The position numbers and the translations under genes are program-made. A DNA stretch of 64,000 nucleotides from Vombatus ursinus (Eukaryota > Chordata > Mammalia > Diprotodontia > Vombatidae), in NCBI RefSeq assembly GCF_900497805.2, contig NW_020954713.1, positions 7,104,180 to 7,168,179 on the forward strand, written 5' to 3'. Below the pieces are notes generated by a model. The model searched no databases. It had not been told where the DNA came from and saw only the letters and a program-made list of their open reading frames with translations. Below, in pieces: positions 52,562 through 63,461 of this stretch. How positions within the stretch are numbered: the first letter of the stretch is position 1; every line of letters starts with the position of its first letter.

Positions 52562-53515
52562 AAGGTTGATAGAATTTCAGAGTTGGACGCAACTTCAGAA
52601 GCCATCTAATTCAACCCATACCTTAAAAAGTATTCTTCCTGCAGTATATCTAACATATGATCATGGAGCATAGGCAGCTGAGGACCTCTAATGATGGGAA
52701 ACTAATCTCACTACCTCTTGATGTGCCCCATTATATTTTAGGATAGCTCTAATTGTTAAAAAAAAAATGTTCTGCCCCCTGCCAATGTCAAGCTTGAATA
52801 TGCAACTTTTACATTTTTACCCTTTGGAGGCAAACTAAATAATTTTAATTCTTCTCCCATGGGAAAACCCTTCAAATACTTGGAGAAAAAACACCTCCAC
52901 CCTTCCCATCCACCTCCCATCCCCCCCCCCCAGCATAAGCATCCTCAGTTTCTTCACCCAATCTGTGTATCATAGACTCAAAAATCCTTCAACATTCTGG
53001 TTGCCTTCCTCTGAATGCTCAAAATCTTATCAAACTTTGACACCCAGAATTGAACGTGATACTGTAGGTATGTTCTGACCAGCACATGATCATCACCTCT
53101 TTTTGCATGAAAAAGTAAGACTCTTTTAAAAATTTTAAAAATTTATTTTATTTATTTTTTAATATATGGAATAAAACAATCCTTTCCATAAAATAGTGTA
53201 ATTAAAAAAGATGATTGCACATAAAGCTGCAAATCTATTACGTGCAACTTGCTATTCCATTTAACTATATAATTAAGTTGTCATGTAAATGTCTTTTTTT
53301 CCCTTTTTTAATGTGGCATGGAATTAGCTTTTTTAATTGTCATATGATACTCTTGGCTCATATTGAGCTCTAAGTCCTTCAAATAATTTCCAAATTAACC
53401 TATGTCTAATCATGCCTTCCCTACCTTGTACTTGAAAAAATAAGTTTTTTAAACTCAAGCATATGATGTTGTTTTTATCCCTTTTAAATTTCATTTATTA
53501 GCTTCAGTGATTGAT
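52562..53515 (-). mobile_element. L3 3' region split by an L1-like piece
   Basis: Reversed CR1-type text: 'gttggacgcaacttcagaag', 'tggttgccttcctctgaatg', 'acccagaattgaacgtgata', then after the insert 'tggctcatattgagctc' and 'ttatcccttttaaatttcat'. The same phrase order as the L3 at 27.6 kb. Confidence 0.8.
53115..53320 (-). mobile_element. Probable old L1/HAL1-like 3' piece
   Basis: AT-rich run with 'aaaaaagatgattgcacata' and 'caacttgctattccattta', lying between two halves of L3. The family call is from memory only. Confidence 0.45.
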
Positions 53516-53534
53516 TCCAGGATACTATATCTGT

Positions 53535-53660
53535 TACTCATCATCTGTGTGGTCTTGAATAGAGTATTTAACTTCTCTAAACCTCAGTGTCCTTGACTGT
53601 AAAAATGAGAAGTATTTTATGAAGATGTCCCTTCTGATATCCCTTTTAGTTCTAAATCCT
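53535..53660 (+). repeat. MIR with L3-like tail
   Basis: Forward: 'tgtggtcttgaatagagtat', 'cctcagtgtccttgactgta'. Confidence 0.62.
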
Positions 53661-54246
53661 ATTAAGCAAACTTTAATTGCATTTTCTTTTTGCATTGATT
53701 ATGCCTTATATTATAATTATTTCTGTCTTTTGTAAGACCAAAGTGCTGGGTTTTTTTTTAATCAAAGCATATCAACCTAAAAATGTAGCCACATTTATGC
53801 TTCCTTTCTCATGTGGCTTATATCCAGATAGTGAAAGGAGAGAACTGGTACACCTCTGCTAATACCATTCCTCACACCAGGGAGACTATTACATGTAGGT
53901 TTTTAGAGCCTAAACTTGAGTTGGTTGACTTCCAAGCAGTGCCAGGCATTTAAAAACATAGGGGCAGGAAAGGTATCCAGAAGGGCCTTTTGGAACATAG
54001 CTTTGTCTACAGTTCACTGTCAGAGATAATTGCCTATCAAAATACCTGACACCCAGTCTCTCCAACACGTTGTTCCTATAGTCCCCTAATAATGACAAAA
54101 TTCCAGACTTACGGAATAAACAGAATATCCAGTCAAATTCATTGTGTGATTAAAGGAGAACTAAAAAGATCCTTTTGCCTTCAAGTTTCCCTTTCCATAA
54201 ATCACTAATTTAATAATTCCAAAATTGGAGAGGTACCCGAGAAAAA
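53661..54246. other. No recognised feature
   Basis: AT-rich single-copy-looking DNA. Frames at 53677 and 53910 have no known motif. Confidence 0.4.
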
Positions 54247-54358
54247 ATGACTATAAGTTCCTTGAGGGTGAGGATTATCTTTTGCTTCTTTGTGTATCCT
54301 CAGTAGCACAGTGCTTGGCACGTAGCAGACTCTAAATAATTGTTTATTAGTTGATTGA
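54247..54358 (+). repeat. L2 3' end
   Basis: Forward: 'ctataagttccttgagggtg', 'cacagtgcttggcacgtagc', 'gtttattagttgattgac'. Confidence 0.83.
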
Positions 54359-54359
54359 C

Positions 54360-55690
54360 CCACAAAGCTGTTATTAATCCCTGTTAACATTATTGTTTCA
54401 GCACCAGGGTCAGCAGTTATATAAAAGGTTAGGGGTAATGGATGCTTCAGCACTGAGGTGGTGGATAGCATCAAGCCTTGTGGCTTCCTTCACAATACAT
54501 TTATTACTCAGGCTATTTAAAAAAGAAAGGTTTGTTCTGGGGCTTGGTAGTTATAATTAGACCGGCCTATGTTTGTGCATTGTCAATCACATAGTAAAAA
54601 TAAGATCCAGGTGAATCTCTGGGGCAGAGGAAGGACCCTGATATACAGTATTATCTGCCTTTCCCTGCTAATTTTGTCTCTTGCCCTTTGCACACTGATC
54701 CATCATCCTATGATTTATAATCTTGTGATCTACAACCCCAGGGGATGCTAGCCAAAGGAAAATATGTGTGTCTGTGTGTCTCTTCACCTGGTGCCTAGTA
54801 TCTTTGTAGCAGAACTTAGTACCATCTCTATATGGCAAGGGCTTAGTGTCCTTGTAAAAGCTTACCCTAAGAGTGTTTTGAGATGTCAGACATAATAACT
54901 AATGCATTTTAGTGTAAATTAACTTATCTAATATTTTCCAGTGTGACATCTGGATAATTAACATTAGGGTCTAGAAAGAGATGAGTGAATATTCATATCC
55001 AGTGCATAGCTACTATCTGGAATTCTGGTCAGGTTTGACTAGCAGAGAGGGGGAAGTGAAGGGAGGGGAATGTGATCCTGTCCCCCTTTAAGGAACGTAA
55101 GGAGAGAAGGTTTCAAAGACATAGCTCATTTACTTCACAAGTTTGCTGAGTGCCTGTTCTGCTCTGGGAAATCCTTCTTTTGCATGATATACTAACAGCC
55201 TTTAAAAAAATATTTATTGTTCCTTATCATAGCTGACTAACCTGAAATTCACTCTGAGTTAAAAGAAGACTTAGTTGCTTGATGACACTAGTTATCAGAA
55301 TCACCATCTATTTCTCTCTTTTCCCTCTTCCCTGAACTGAGTCGGCAATCAGATTATATCCGAAAGCTCAAATATTGGAATAGCCCCTGTCATTTTCATC
55401 CTCTCTATTTTGATTCTCCTGATGTTTCTATTTTTAAAGACTAAGCTATGCATATCATTTGCTTACTGCTAAAGTGAGTCTCCCAAACTGAGGGCTCATA
55501 AATGCAGCATCTCTTTTTAACCTTCTTGAAAGTGTTACCTCTTCATTTCATTCTATAAGTCTATAGTCTAAAGCTTTCCTTTTATATAAAAATAGTCTAT
55601 CCTTTCATTGTATTTTATGGACACAAGTCATCCTGTTCAAATCTATTTGAACTCTATCAAGAGAGCTACTGTCTGCCTAGCCTAGCGATG
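54360..55690. other. Repeat-free interval
   Basis: About 1.3 kb lacking recognised repeats. 54880-55000 is AT-rich with TAATT/ATTAA cores ('ctggataattaacattaggg'). Single-copy DNA; no exon seen. Confidence 0.4.
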
Positions 55691-55935
55691 CGAGGAAAAC
55701 AAAAGCAACCCTCAGGGAGTTGACAGTCAGGTTGCAGAGATTGGACATACATATTAAGGAGACAAGGCATACAAATAGGAAGCAGCTCACTAGGAATACA
55801 GATAAAGTGCTAGAAGAGTCCTAAGAGGCCTAATTTCAAAGATAAGAAGGCTGAAGTCCATGAAAGGTAAATGACATACTCAAGATCATACAGTTAATAA
55901 GCATTAGAGGCAGGATTTGAATCCAGATCAATTAG
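55690..55935 (-). repeat. L2 fragment and MIR
   Basis: L2-like at 55690-55825 ('ctcagggagttgacagtca'); reversed MIR at 55828-55935 ('gatcatacagttaataagca', 'ggcaggatttgaatccagat'). Confidence 0.6.
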
Positions 55936-55936
55936 G

Positions 55937-56382
55937 TTCAGTAAACATTTATTAAGTGGCTACTGTGTTCCAGGAACTGTGTTAAATGTTGGGGATGCAA
56001 AAAGGGGAAAAGACCTGCCCTATCATCAAGGAGTTTACCATCTAATGAAGGAGACAACTAGCAAACAAATATATGCAAAGCAAGCTATATATAGGAAAAA
56101 TAAGAAATAATTAACAGAAAGAAGGCACTGAAATTAATAGTAAATTAATAGTAAATAGATGGTGGGATGTTATGTGGGAATTAAAAGAAACCAGGGAGGT
56201 CAGTAGTCAGCAGAAAAGGAAGAGTGTTCTAGGCATAGGGGACAACCAGAGAAAGTGCCAGAAACCAAGAGATGCAGTATCTTGTTCATGGAACAGCCAG
56301 GTGGCCAGTGTCACTGGATTAAAGATTATGTGTTGGGAAGTAAGGTGTCAGAAGACTGGAATGGTAGAGTGGGTGGTTTTTC
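55937..56382 (-). mobile_element. L2 3' region
   Basis: Reversed and long: 'taaacatttattaagtggct', 'gacaaccagagaaagtgcc', 'ggccagtgtcactggattaa'. Confidence 0.85.
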
Positions 56383-56399
56383 CACTGTATCGTGCTCTC

Positions 56400-56585
56400 C
56401 GAGATCATAGGATTGTGGATTTAAAGCTTAAAGAGTCCTATGAGATCATCTAGTCTGACTTGCTTATTTCACAAAGAATGAACTAAGGACCAGTGAGTTT
56501 GAGTGACTTGCACAAAGTCACAGGGATAGTAAATTCTACAGCAAGGATTCCAACCGTGGCCCTCAGACTCTAAATATAGCATTCT
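56400..56585 (-). repeat. MIR with L3-like tail
   Basis: Reversed: 'gagatcatctagtctgactt', 'agtcacagggatagtaaatt'. Confidence 0.68.
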
Positions 56586-56794
56586 CCCCATTCAAAACTA
56601 GGAGTCCCAGTGTAATATAACCAGTTTTAAAGGATTGCTTTTGGAACTCAAGACATCTCTTCTTGGATGAAAACTTTTATACATGATTTTGAAACTGAAG
56701 AGTCCTTAGATAAGTATATAATCTCCTGGAGAAATCTTCAGATGATTACTTTTTTAAACTACTCCTAAACAGGGACCTTGTGTTCTAACCACAA

Positions 56795-57050
56795 GGCAGC
56801 TGGGTAACACAGTAGATAGAGGCTGGAATCAGACAGCTCAAAGTTCAAATCTGGCTTCAGTGACTTACTAGCTGTATGACCCTGGGCAAGTTACTTAACT
56901 TCTGTCTGAGTCACTTTCCTCAACTATAAAATGGGGATAATAATAACACCTACTTTGTAGGGTTGTTTTGAGGATCAAATGAGATAGTATTTATAAACTG
57001 CTTATCATGGTGCCTGGCACATAGTAAGTGACTAATAATGTTTGTTTCCT
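56795..57050 (+). repeat. MIR, full length
   Basis: Forward: 'aaggcagctgggtaacacag', 'tatgaccctgggcaagttac', 'gggttgttttgaggatcaaa', 'gtgcctggcacatagtaag'. It is followed by a (TTCC)n run. Confidence 0.9.
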
Positions 57051-57115
57051 TCCTCCTTCCCTCCTGCTTCCCTCCTTCCCATCCTCCCTTCCTTCCTTTC
57101 CTTCCTTTTCCTCCT
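57045..57115. repeat. (TTCC)n-rich tract
   Basis: Imperfect TTCC/CTCC repeats after the MIR end. Confidence 0.88.
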
Positions 57116-57194
57116 AACCAGACCAGTAGATCATGCTCCTTACTTTTCCTCACATGTATTCCCCACCCTCTGTTCCTCCTGAATTTTCTTATAA

Positions 57195-57495
57195 CCACAA
57201 ACAATTCTACTTTCAAGGCTTAGCCCAAATCCTACCTCTTCCATGAAGCCTTTCCCCAAACCCCACCCTATATTAACCCTCTTCCTCCCTACTACCTGTA
57301 GCATCACCTGTATGTACACATCTTAGTACTTGATTCTATTCAATTTAGAATGTATTCATTTTGATTTGTTTTGTTCTTTAAGTATAGCATCTGTATATAA
57401 TTTGTCTTCTTAGAAAAATGTGAGCTCACTGAAGTTAGTGACTGTGTCTCATATTTCCCTGTATATCCTCCTCCTCAGCACTTAGCATAGTACTA
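57195..57495 (+). repeat. L2 3' region
   Basis: Forward: 'aaggcttagcccaaatccta', 'ccatgaagcctttcccc', 'gagctcactgaagttagtga', 'cagcacttagcatagtacta'. Confidence 0.8.
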
Positions 57496-57712
57496 CCTTT
57501 CTTGTGTTATGTTCTATTATTCCCTACCACAAAGCTGTAGCACAGAAAGTTTGTCTCTTCATTGTAATTCATTCATTCATTCACTTAGTCATTCAGTAAA
57601 CATTAGTAATTGCCTACTCTGTGAAAACCACTTGGTGGTAATGCAAAATTTATATGAGACATCTCATTTTAGTTGTAGGATATGGCATAAAACACTAATG
57701 ATAATTATAATA

Positions 57713-57968
57713 TTTATTGTTGTTCAGTCATTTTCAGTCCTGTCCAACTTTTCGTGACCTCATTTGAGATTTTCTTGGCAGAGATATTGGAGTGGTTTGC
57801 CATTTCCTTCTCCAGTTCATTTAACAGATGAGGAAACTGAGGCAAACAGGGTTAATTGACTTGTCCAGAGTCCAGCTAGTAAATATCTGAGGCCAGATTT
57901 GAACTTGAGAAGATGAGTCTTCCTAACTTCAGGTCTGGTAGTCTATCTACTGTGACACCTAGCTGCCC
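57713..57968 (-). mobile_element. MAR1-like SINE with target duplication
   Basis: Flanked by 'aattataata' at 57703-57712 and 57969-57978. Reversed copy starting in a (TTG) tail and ending 'tgacacctagctgccc'. Confidence 0.9.
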
Positions 57969-57984
57969 AATTATAATACACAAT

Positions 57985-58270
57985 ATCACATAATAAGAGC
58001 ATCAAAGAGGTTCAAAACAAGATGCTATGAGATGTTTGAAGGGAAAGGTCTTTACCAACCAGGAGAGTGTCAAAAGGATTCCTGGGGCAGATGCCTTTTG
58101 AGATGGGCTTTAAAGAGTGTGTCAAGACAAGAAGGGGAGAAGGGGATTTTAGGTATAGGAAATAGTGTGAGCCAACACTCACGAGGCAGGAAAAAATGAA
58201 GTTCTTTGGGTACAGAGTTTTCCAGTTTGATTCAAGTGTTGAGTGCATAAAGGGGGATTATAGGGAGTAA
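57985..58270 (-). repeat. L2-type fragment
   Basis: Reversed and diverged: 'cctggggcagatgccttttg' and 'gagatgggctttaaagag' resemble the same part of L2 as 3150-3330. Confidence 0.45.
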
Positions 58271-58295
58271 GGTTAAAATGGTGGAGAAGAACCCA

Positions 58296-58566
58296 GTAAT
58301 AGTAATAATTAATAATAGTCAATAGATAGCATTTATATATTGCTTTAAGATGTTCAAAGCTCTTCACATGCATTATCTATTAAATGTTACAACAACCCTG
58401 TGAGGTAGGTGTTATTATCATCCTTCTTTTTACAGATGAAGAAATGAACTAAGGAATGTTAGATTATTTTTCCAGAGTCACAAAGCTCATAAGTATATAA
58501 AAGAAGATCTGAACTCAGGTTTTTTTGGCTCCAATTCCAGCAGTCTGGCCACTATGCCACCTAGGT
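58296..58566 (-). repeat. MIR, nearly full length
   Basis: Reversed: 'tgttcaaagctcttcacatg', 'caacaaccctgtgaggtagg', 'aagatctgaactcaggtttt', 'ccactatgccacctagg'. Confidence 0.88.
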
Positions 58567-58609
58567 TAAGGGGGTGGGAGTCTCGAATACCACTAACTCC
58601 CTAAATACA

Positions 58610-58865
58610 GGGCAACTAGGTGGCACAGTGGATAAAGTGCAGGGCCTTGAGTTAGGAATACTCATCTTTGTGAGTTCAAATCCAGCCTCAGACATTTACC
58701 AATTGGGTGACCCTGGACTTGTCACTTAGCCCTGTTTGCCTCAGTTTACTCATCTGTAAAATGAGCTGGAGAAGGAAATGGCAAATCACTCCAGTACTTT
58801 TGCCAAGAAAACATCAAACAAGATCACAAAAAGTTGGACATAACTGAAATGACTAAACAACAACC
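58610..58865 (+). mobile_element. MAR1-like SINE
   Basis: Forward: 'gggcaactaggtggcacagt', 'aatgagctggagaaggaaat', ending in a short CAA tail. Confidence 0.9.
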
Positions 58866-58879
58866 CCACTAAATATTTC

Positions 58880-59110
58880 TCTGACTATTCCTACTTCCAC
58901 AACTTTGTCCCCACCACCTTGAATGTCCACCTCTTCCCTTTCCCCATCACTGCTCATCCAAAATTTTATCCTTTAAGGTCCATATCATTTTACCACCTCT
59001 AGGAAGCCTTTCATAATTGCCCCAGACTATAGGGATTGTCATATACTATGGACACATATAACACCCTCAGGCTGTACTTTTCTTCATGTGCTTCACATGT
59101 GTTGCTTTCT
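58880..59110 (+). repeat. L2 3' region
   Basis: Forward: 'tcctttaaggtccatatcat', 'cacctctaggaagcctttca'. It stops before the terminus. Confidence 0.62.
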
Positions 59111-59129
59111 TTATTTTCTTTTTTTATTA

Positions 59130-59500
59130 GCATATGTCAGAAGTGCCCCAGGGATATGTGCTTAACCCTGTGTTGTTGAAGACATTTATGAGTGCCTTGG
59201 GTGGAAGTGTAGATGACATAGTCACTAAATTTGAAGCTGGTACAAATCTAGGAGGGATAGCTAACATAATGGACAGAAGAATAAGTATTCCCAAAGATGT
59301 CTTCAGAAAGGAACCTTGGGACAAATCTAATAAGTTAAATAGAATAAGGATAAATATAAATTTTACAGAACTTCAAAAAACCCACAAAGTTTATGAATAC
59401 AAGATGGGGGAGGTAGGGCTAGACAACCATTTGTACGTCAACATTCTTAAAGTTTTAGTGGACCTCAAGCTCTGTTGGGGTCATGGAAGTTTAATGTGTT
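59130..59500 (+). pseudogene. L3 reverse-transcriptase remnant
   Basis: An open frame (59134-59589) starts with 'SEVPQGYVLNPVLL', the decayed SGVPQGSVLGPVLF motif of CR1/L3 RT, followed by 'VTKFEAGTNLGGIAN' where intact elements have the catalytic FADDTKLGG. Farther on, 'agatgggggaggtagggcta' and 'ttttagtggacctcaagctc' match the L3 sequence downstream of RT. The catalytic aspartates are lost, so it cannot be functional although the frame stays open for 151 codons. Confidence 0.8.
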
Positions 59501-59860
59501 ATTTGTTATGGAATGTGAATGTGTTATGGAAGCTTAAAAAAAGACAGTATCACAACTCTTCTGAAGATGACAGAGTTAAGTGGAGGTAGGATAGCCCAGG
59601 TCTCTCACAACTACTCCATCAAGGATGAAAAAAAAGACCACCAGATTTGTTTTGATTTCAGCCAAAAAAAACCAAACTCATATATTAGCCACAATGGAAA
59701 AAAAAATGTGTGTCTCATTCTGAACCTCTAGTCCACTAACTCTCCATCAAGGGACAAGAGGCCTGTTTCATCACCAGTCTTTTGAAATGATAACTTGTCA
59801 CTGCTTTAATAAGAGCTCTGAAGTCTTTCAAAGTTCTTTTCCCTTTTAGTATAGTGGTCA
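59501..59860. other. No recognised feature
   Basis: AT-rich, with A-runs; no family recognised. Confidence 0.35.
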
Positions 59861-59864
59861 TCGT

Positions 59865-60190
59865 ATAAATCGCTCTCTTGGTTCTTAGTTCATTCACTTT
59901 GTCTGTTCATACATGTCTTCTCAGATTTCTCTGAATCCATTTTACCTTCATGTACAATTTGTTCAGCCATTACCCAGTTGATGAGCACTCACTTTCTTTT
60001 CAGTTCTCTGCTACAACAGAAAGTGCTACCAAAAATGTGTTTATGTACATGAATTCCTTCTATTTGTCTTTGATCTCCTTGGGTCATATGTCTAGCAGTG
60101 GTATTGCTGAACCAAAAGGCACTCAGTTTAATGACTTTTTGGATATTGGTCAAAACTGGTGCCTACAATGGTTGGATAGATCCATAAACA
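59865..60190 (-). mobile_element. Old L1 3' fragment
   Basis: Reversed and diverged: 'tttgttcagccattacccag', 'tctctgctacaacagaaagt', 'gatctccttgggtcatatgt', 'gtggtattgctgaaccaaaa'. Confidence 0.7.
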
Positions 60191-60436
60191 TTTCAGAAAT
60201 CTAGAGGAAGGTCTCCCATGCCTTGGGGTGATCTTATGGAAAGGAATTATGGGAGCAAATGGATGAGAGTCACACATGAAAGGCAGGCTTGGATGGTGTG
60301 TGATCTGTGATGGTAGAGGGTTGCCTCCATTAGGATTACACATCATTTGAGGCAGTGAAATCAGGACATTAGTGACTATACTGGGGATGATGCTTATTTC
60401 TCTTGACTCCGGGTTTAGCCCTTTTCTTCTGACAGG

Positions 60437-60471
<35 letters not shown>

Positions 60472-61334
60472 ACCCATGTGCATTTGTTTTGCTTGTAGTG
60501 TTTTCTCATTCTGTTGGGTTACATCATTCCTGTGACATTTACAAAGCTGTTTGTGGGAGCACAAACATAGGGAATAATTTTGATCAAGATGATGCTATTT
60601 GAAATTCAATTCCCTGTGATTCCCCTTCAAGGTCAGTAAGCTCAGCCTTATTACAAGCCACTTTCTTTTAGGATGCAGGCTTAGTTTAAACTCCAGAAGC
60701 TGTGTTCAGGTTTGAAGTGAAATCTCCCTCTCTGGGCCCACTCCATTCATGCGCCATAGAAAACAACCCTCCACTCAAACCACGAAGAGCCCTGACTGCA
60801 TATCGGAAGAACACCAGGTGTCCATGGGCATTTAGATTAAATTTGGGCTTCCCTAGTTAGAGGACTGAGGACAGGACTTATATATGACAACATTATCTTG
60901 AGGGCCTTGATAATCAATTTCAAATGCCAAGGCCAGGAGGGAGGGCAAAGGACAGTGTAAAGGGTGTATTGGTTTAATTTACAAGGCCAGAGGCAGGGGT
61001 CAGAGAGCCCTCTACAAAGAACTAGCCTCAGTGAGGGCTCCTGCTGGGATTCCCCTCCTCCACTGCCACAGCAAGGAGAAATGGTGTGCTATGATGAGCT
61101 TACGCACTGGTCCAATTGAACAGAAGGAAACAGCAAATATAAAAAGCACAGATACAGTGTTAAATGAGGTTATATTTAGAGAGTGAGACACAAAGATGTG
61201 CCATGCTACCAAAGAAAGCTTAGCCTCTCCTCTGGGGATTTTTAAGAATGGAAAAGACAGTGTGTATCGACATAGTGAAACCAGACAGTGTCAAGCCAGT
61301 GACAAGAAGATAGGTGTGATGACCTCACAACATA
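60191..61334. other. No recognised feature except (TG)n
   Basis: About 1.1 kb of single-copy-looking DNA containing a (TG)n microsatellite at 60438-60470. No exon-like frame. Confidence 0.4.
60438..60470. repeat. (TG)n microsatellite
   Basis: About 15 TG units, pure. Confidence 0.96.
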
Positions 61335-61502
61335 TAGTAGGAAAAACACTGGATTGGAAGTCTGAAGGCCTGGGTTCAAGGCCTGGCTCTCATCTTGCTA
61401 CCTTGGGCAAGTAATTTAACTTCTCTTTCTCATTCTTCATCTTTAAAAAGAGAGGGTCAGGCAACATGATATCTTAAGTCCCTTTCAGCTCCAAATCTTG
61501 TT
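61335..61502 (+). repeat. MIR with L3-like tail
   Basis: Forward: 'ggcctgggttcaaggcctgg', 'ctaccttgggcaagtaattt', 'agtccctttcagctcc'. Confidence 0.72.
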
Positions 61503-61504
61503 CC

Positions 61505-61920
61505 TCCAGTGCTGAGCACAGGATTGGTTGCTTAAATAATGGTTGCTGAATATAACACCTCAGGTTGGTACTTAAACCTTTTATGATCTAGCTTTGGCCT
61601 TCTTTTCCAGGCTTATTTCACATTGCTACCTTTCATATATTGTACGTTCCCACCAAACTGGTCTATTAGCTTTTCCTTAACCTCTGAATTTCATCACCTG
61701 CTTCTGTCTTTGCACAGAAAAGATACTTTTTTTTTTTCCCAAGGCAATTGGGGTTAAGTGACTTGCCCAGGGTCACACAGCTAGTAAGTGTCAAATATCT
61801 GGTCTGAGGCTGGATTTGAACTCAGGTCCTCCTGACTCCAGGGCCAGTGCTCTATGCGCTGTGCCACCTAGCTGCCCCCCAGAAAAGATACTTAAATAAT
61901 AATTGCTGGATGAATGAATA
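61505..61920 (+). repeat. L2 3' ends split by SINE1
   Basis: L2 terminus at 61505-61555 ('gtgctgagcacaggattggt'), then L2 text from 61560 ('gctttggccttcttttccag', 'ctgtctttgcacagaaaaga') interrupted by SINE1 and resuming with 'aataattgctggatgaatg'. Confidence 0.75.
61729..61879 (-). mobile_element. SINE1-like SINE with 14-bp target duplication
   Basis: Flanked by 'cagaaaagatactt' at 61715-61728 and 61880-61893. Among the least diverged SINE1 copies here ('ttggggttaagtgacttgcc', 'gtgccacctagctgcccc'). Confidence 0.94.
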
Positions 61921-62019
61921 AATAAATATAGACTCTGGTTGTAACAAGGAGAGGTATGGATGATCTGGCTGTTACACTGGTGAGGTACTTATAAGCAGTG
62001 TGATAATCTATAACACTTT

Positions 62020-62078
62020 AACAGATGCAACAAACATTTATTATGTGCCTACTGTTTACGGAGACAGAGCAATTTCTG
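62020..62078 (-). repeat. L2 3' end
   Basis: Reversed: 'caacaaacatttattatgtg'. Short. Confidence 0.65.
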
Positions 62079-62224
62079 TGGCAGTAATATAACAAAACAA
62101 ACCCAGGTCAGTAAGCACAAAACATGACCTCAAACCTAGCTGAAAAGGGCACAGAGATTGGAGGGGTAAGAGTGGGAGAGAAGTTCGGTAGAAGTTTTTT
62201 ATTCCATCTAAGTTTTCTTGTTAA

Positions 62225-62780
62225 CTAGGTGCTAAGCTCCATTGGGGTATATGGGGTTTTCAGGGAGGACTAGCACCTCTGGTGTGAGGGCTTGCTGAGT
62301 ACTCACCCACCTTTGGTGTCCACCTCCACCCAACTCTCACCTATGGCTCTAAGAAGCAGTGGCCGTGCCCTGGTAAACCATCTTAGCAGATGGGCTAAAC
62401 CAGGTTGAGGGCAACTGACAGGCCTCAAACCTGTTGGTGAGTTAGGAGGGAGTCCACCCCAAGCATGTGAAGACTTCTCCCCATGAGAATGGGCAGATGA
62501 GAACAATTTGTTCCAATGGCCATGAAGGCAGTGGAAGCGGGAACTGTGGAGTGCTTAGAGCTTGGTTAGACATCAGAGATGCCAAGGCCATCCACTACAT
62601 GCCAGGCCATCAACAGTTGTCTTAACTTTTGTCTTGCTATTGTACTTTAGTGACTCTGAAAAAGAGAGTGAAGCTGAAGACTTTGTACAACTCTGCCTCA
62701 CTTAAATCCAATTCAAGTATGAGTTGACATCACCCATGGTGTCATCTCTCCTCTTTGAAAACAAAGGACAAACAAGGAAC
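62225..62780 (+). mobile_element. RTE-like marsupial repeat, copy 2
   Basis: Aligns over its whole length with 32820-33382, including 'gagggcttgctgagtactc', 'gaatgggcagatgagaacaa', 'agagcttggttagacatcag' and 'cacttaaatccaattcaagt', ending 'acaaaggacaaacaagg'. No frame preserved. Confidence 0.72.
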
Positions 62781-63120
62781 CAATGAAATCTCCATTGTGT
62801 CTTTTCTATTGAAGGAAGTGCAAGTGTTAACAGCATCACCCAAATTTTGGCACCCTGGGACAAAGGCCTGGCCACCATAACCTAGTTACAGTTTTGATCA
62901 GAGTACTATGTCCTACCTATGTCTTAGTACTATTCACTATTAAGACTTCCCACTGATGGAGATATCTCCTCATTGGGATGCCAAATGCTCCCATTCAAGT
63001 CATATATCTGATTGAAGGCAAATCCTTTCTCCTCTTTAAGCTTTGCCTTCCTCCTGAAAAATAAGGGGTTTAGACTAGAAAATATGTTCCATTAAGAATG
63101 TGCCATTGTGTCAGGAGTAT
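62781..63120. other. No recognised feature
   Basis: A MIR-like stretch at about 63010-63090 ('taagctttgccttcctcctg') is too decayed to call. Confidence 0.3.
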
Positions 63121-63129
63121 ATATTAAAA

Positions 63130-63430
63130 CGAACACAGAACCATCTGAAAATTGGAAGGGACTTTGGACACTGTCTAGTTCAATCTATATGAGAAAATTA
63201 ATCTCAAAATATTCTTCATTATAAGGGAAAGCTGTCTCAGAAGGGAAAGGAGAGGGATACAAGGGGATTACTGACATGTATTCAACTATCCTTTGCTGAA
63301 AAACTTCTAGTGATGGAGAACCTTTGGGATCTATTCCTGACTCTTAGAACATTCTCTACAGTATCACAGCAGCCTTCTCACTTTGGTTGCTCACTCTGAC
63401 CCTGTGGTCACTTCCTCTTAGTGGTTAGCT
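63130..63430 (-). repeat. L3-type fragment
   Basis: Reversed and diverged: 'actttggacactgtctagtt', 'ttctagtgatggagaacctt'. Confidence 0.5.
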
Positions 63431-63461
63431 CTTCCCAGAACTTTCATTTTTAGGAAAGTGC

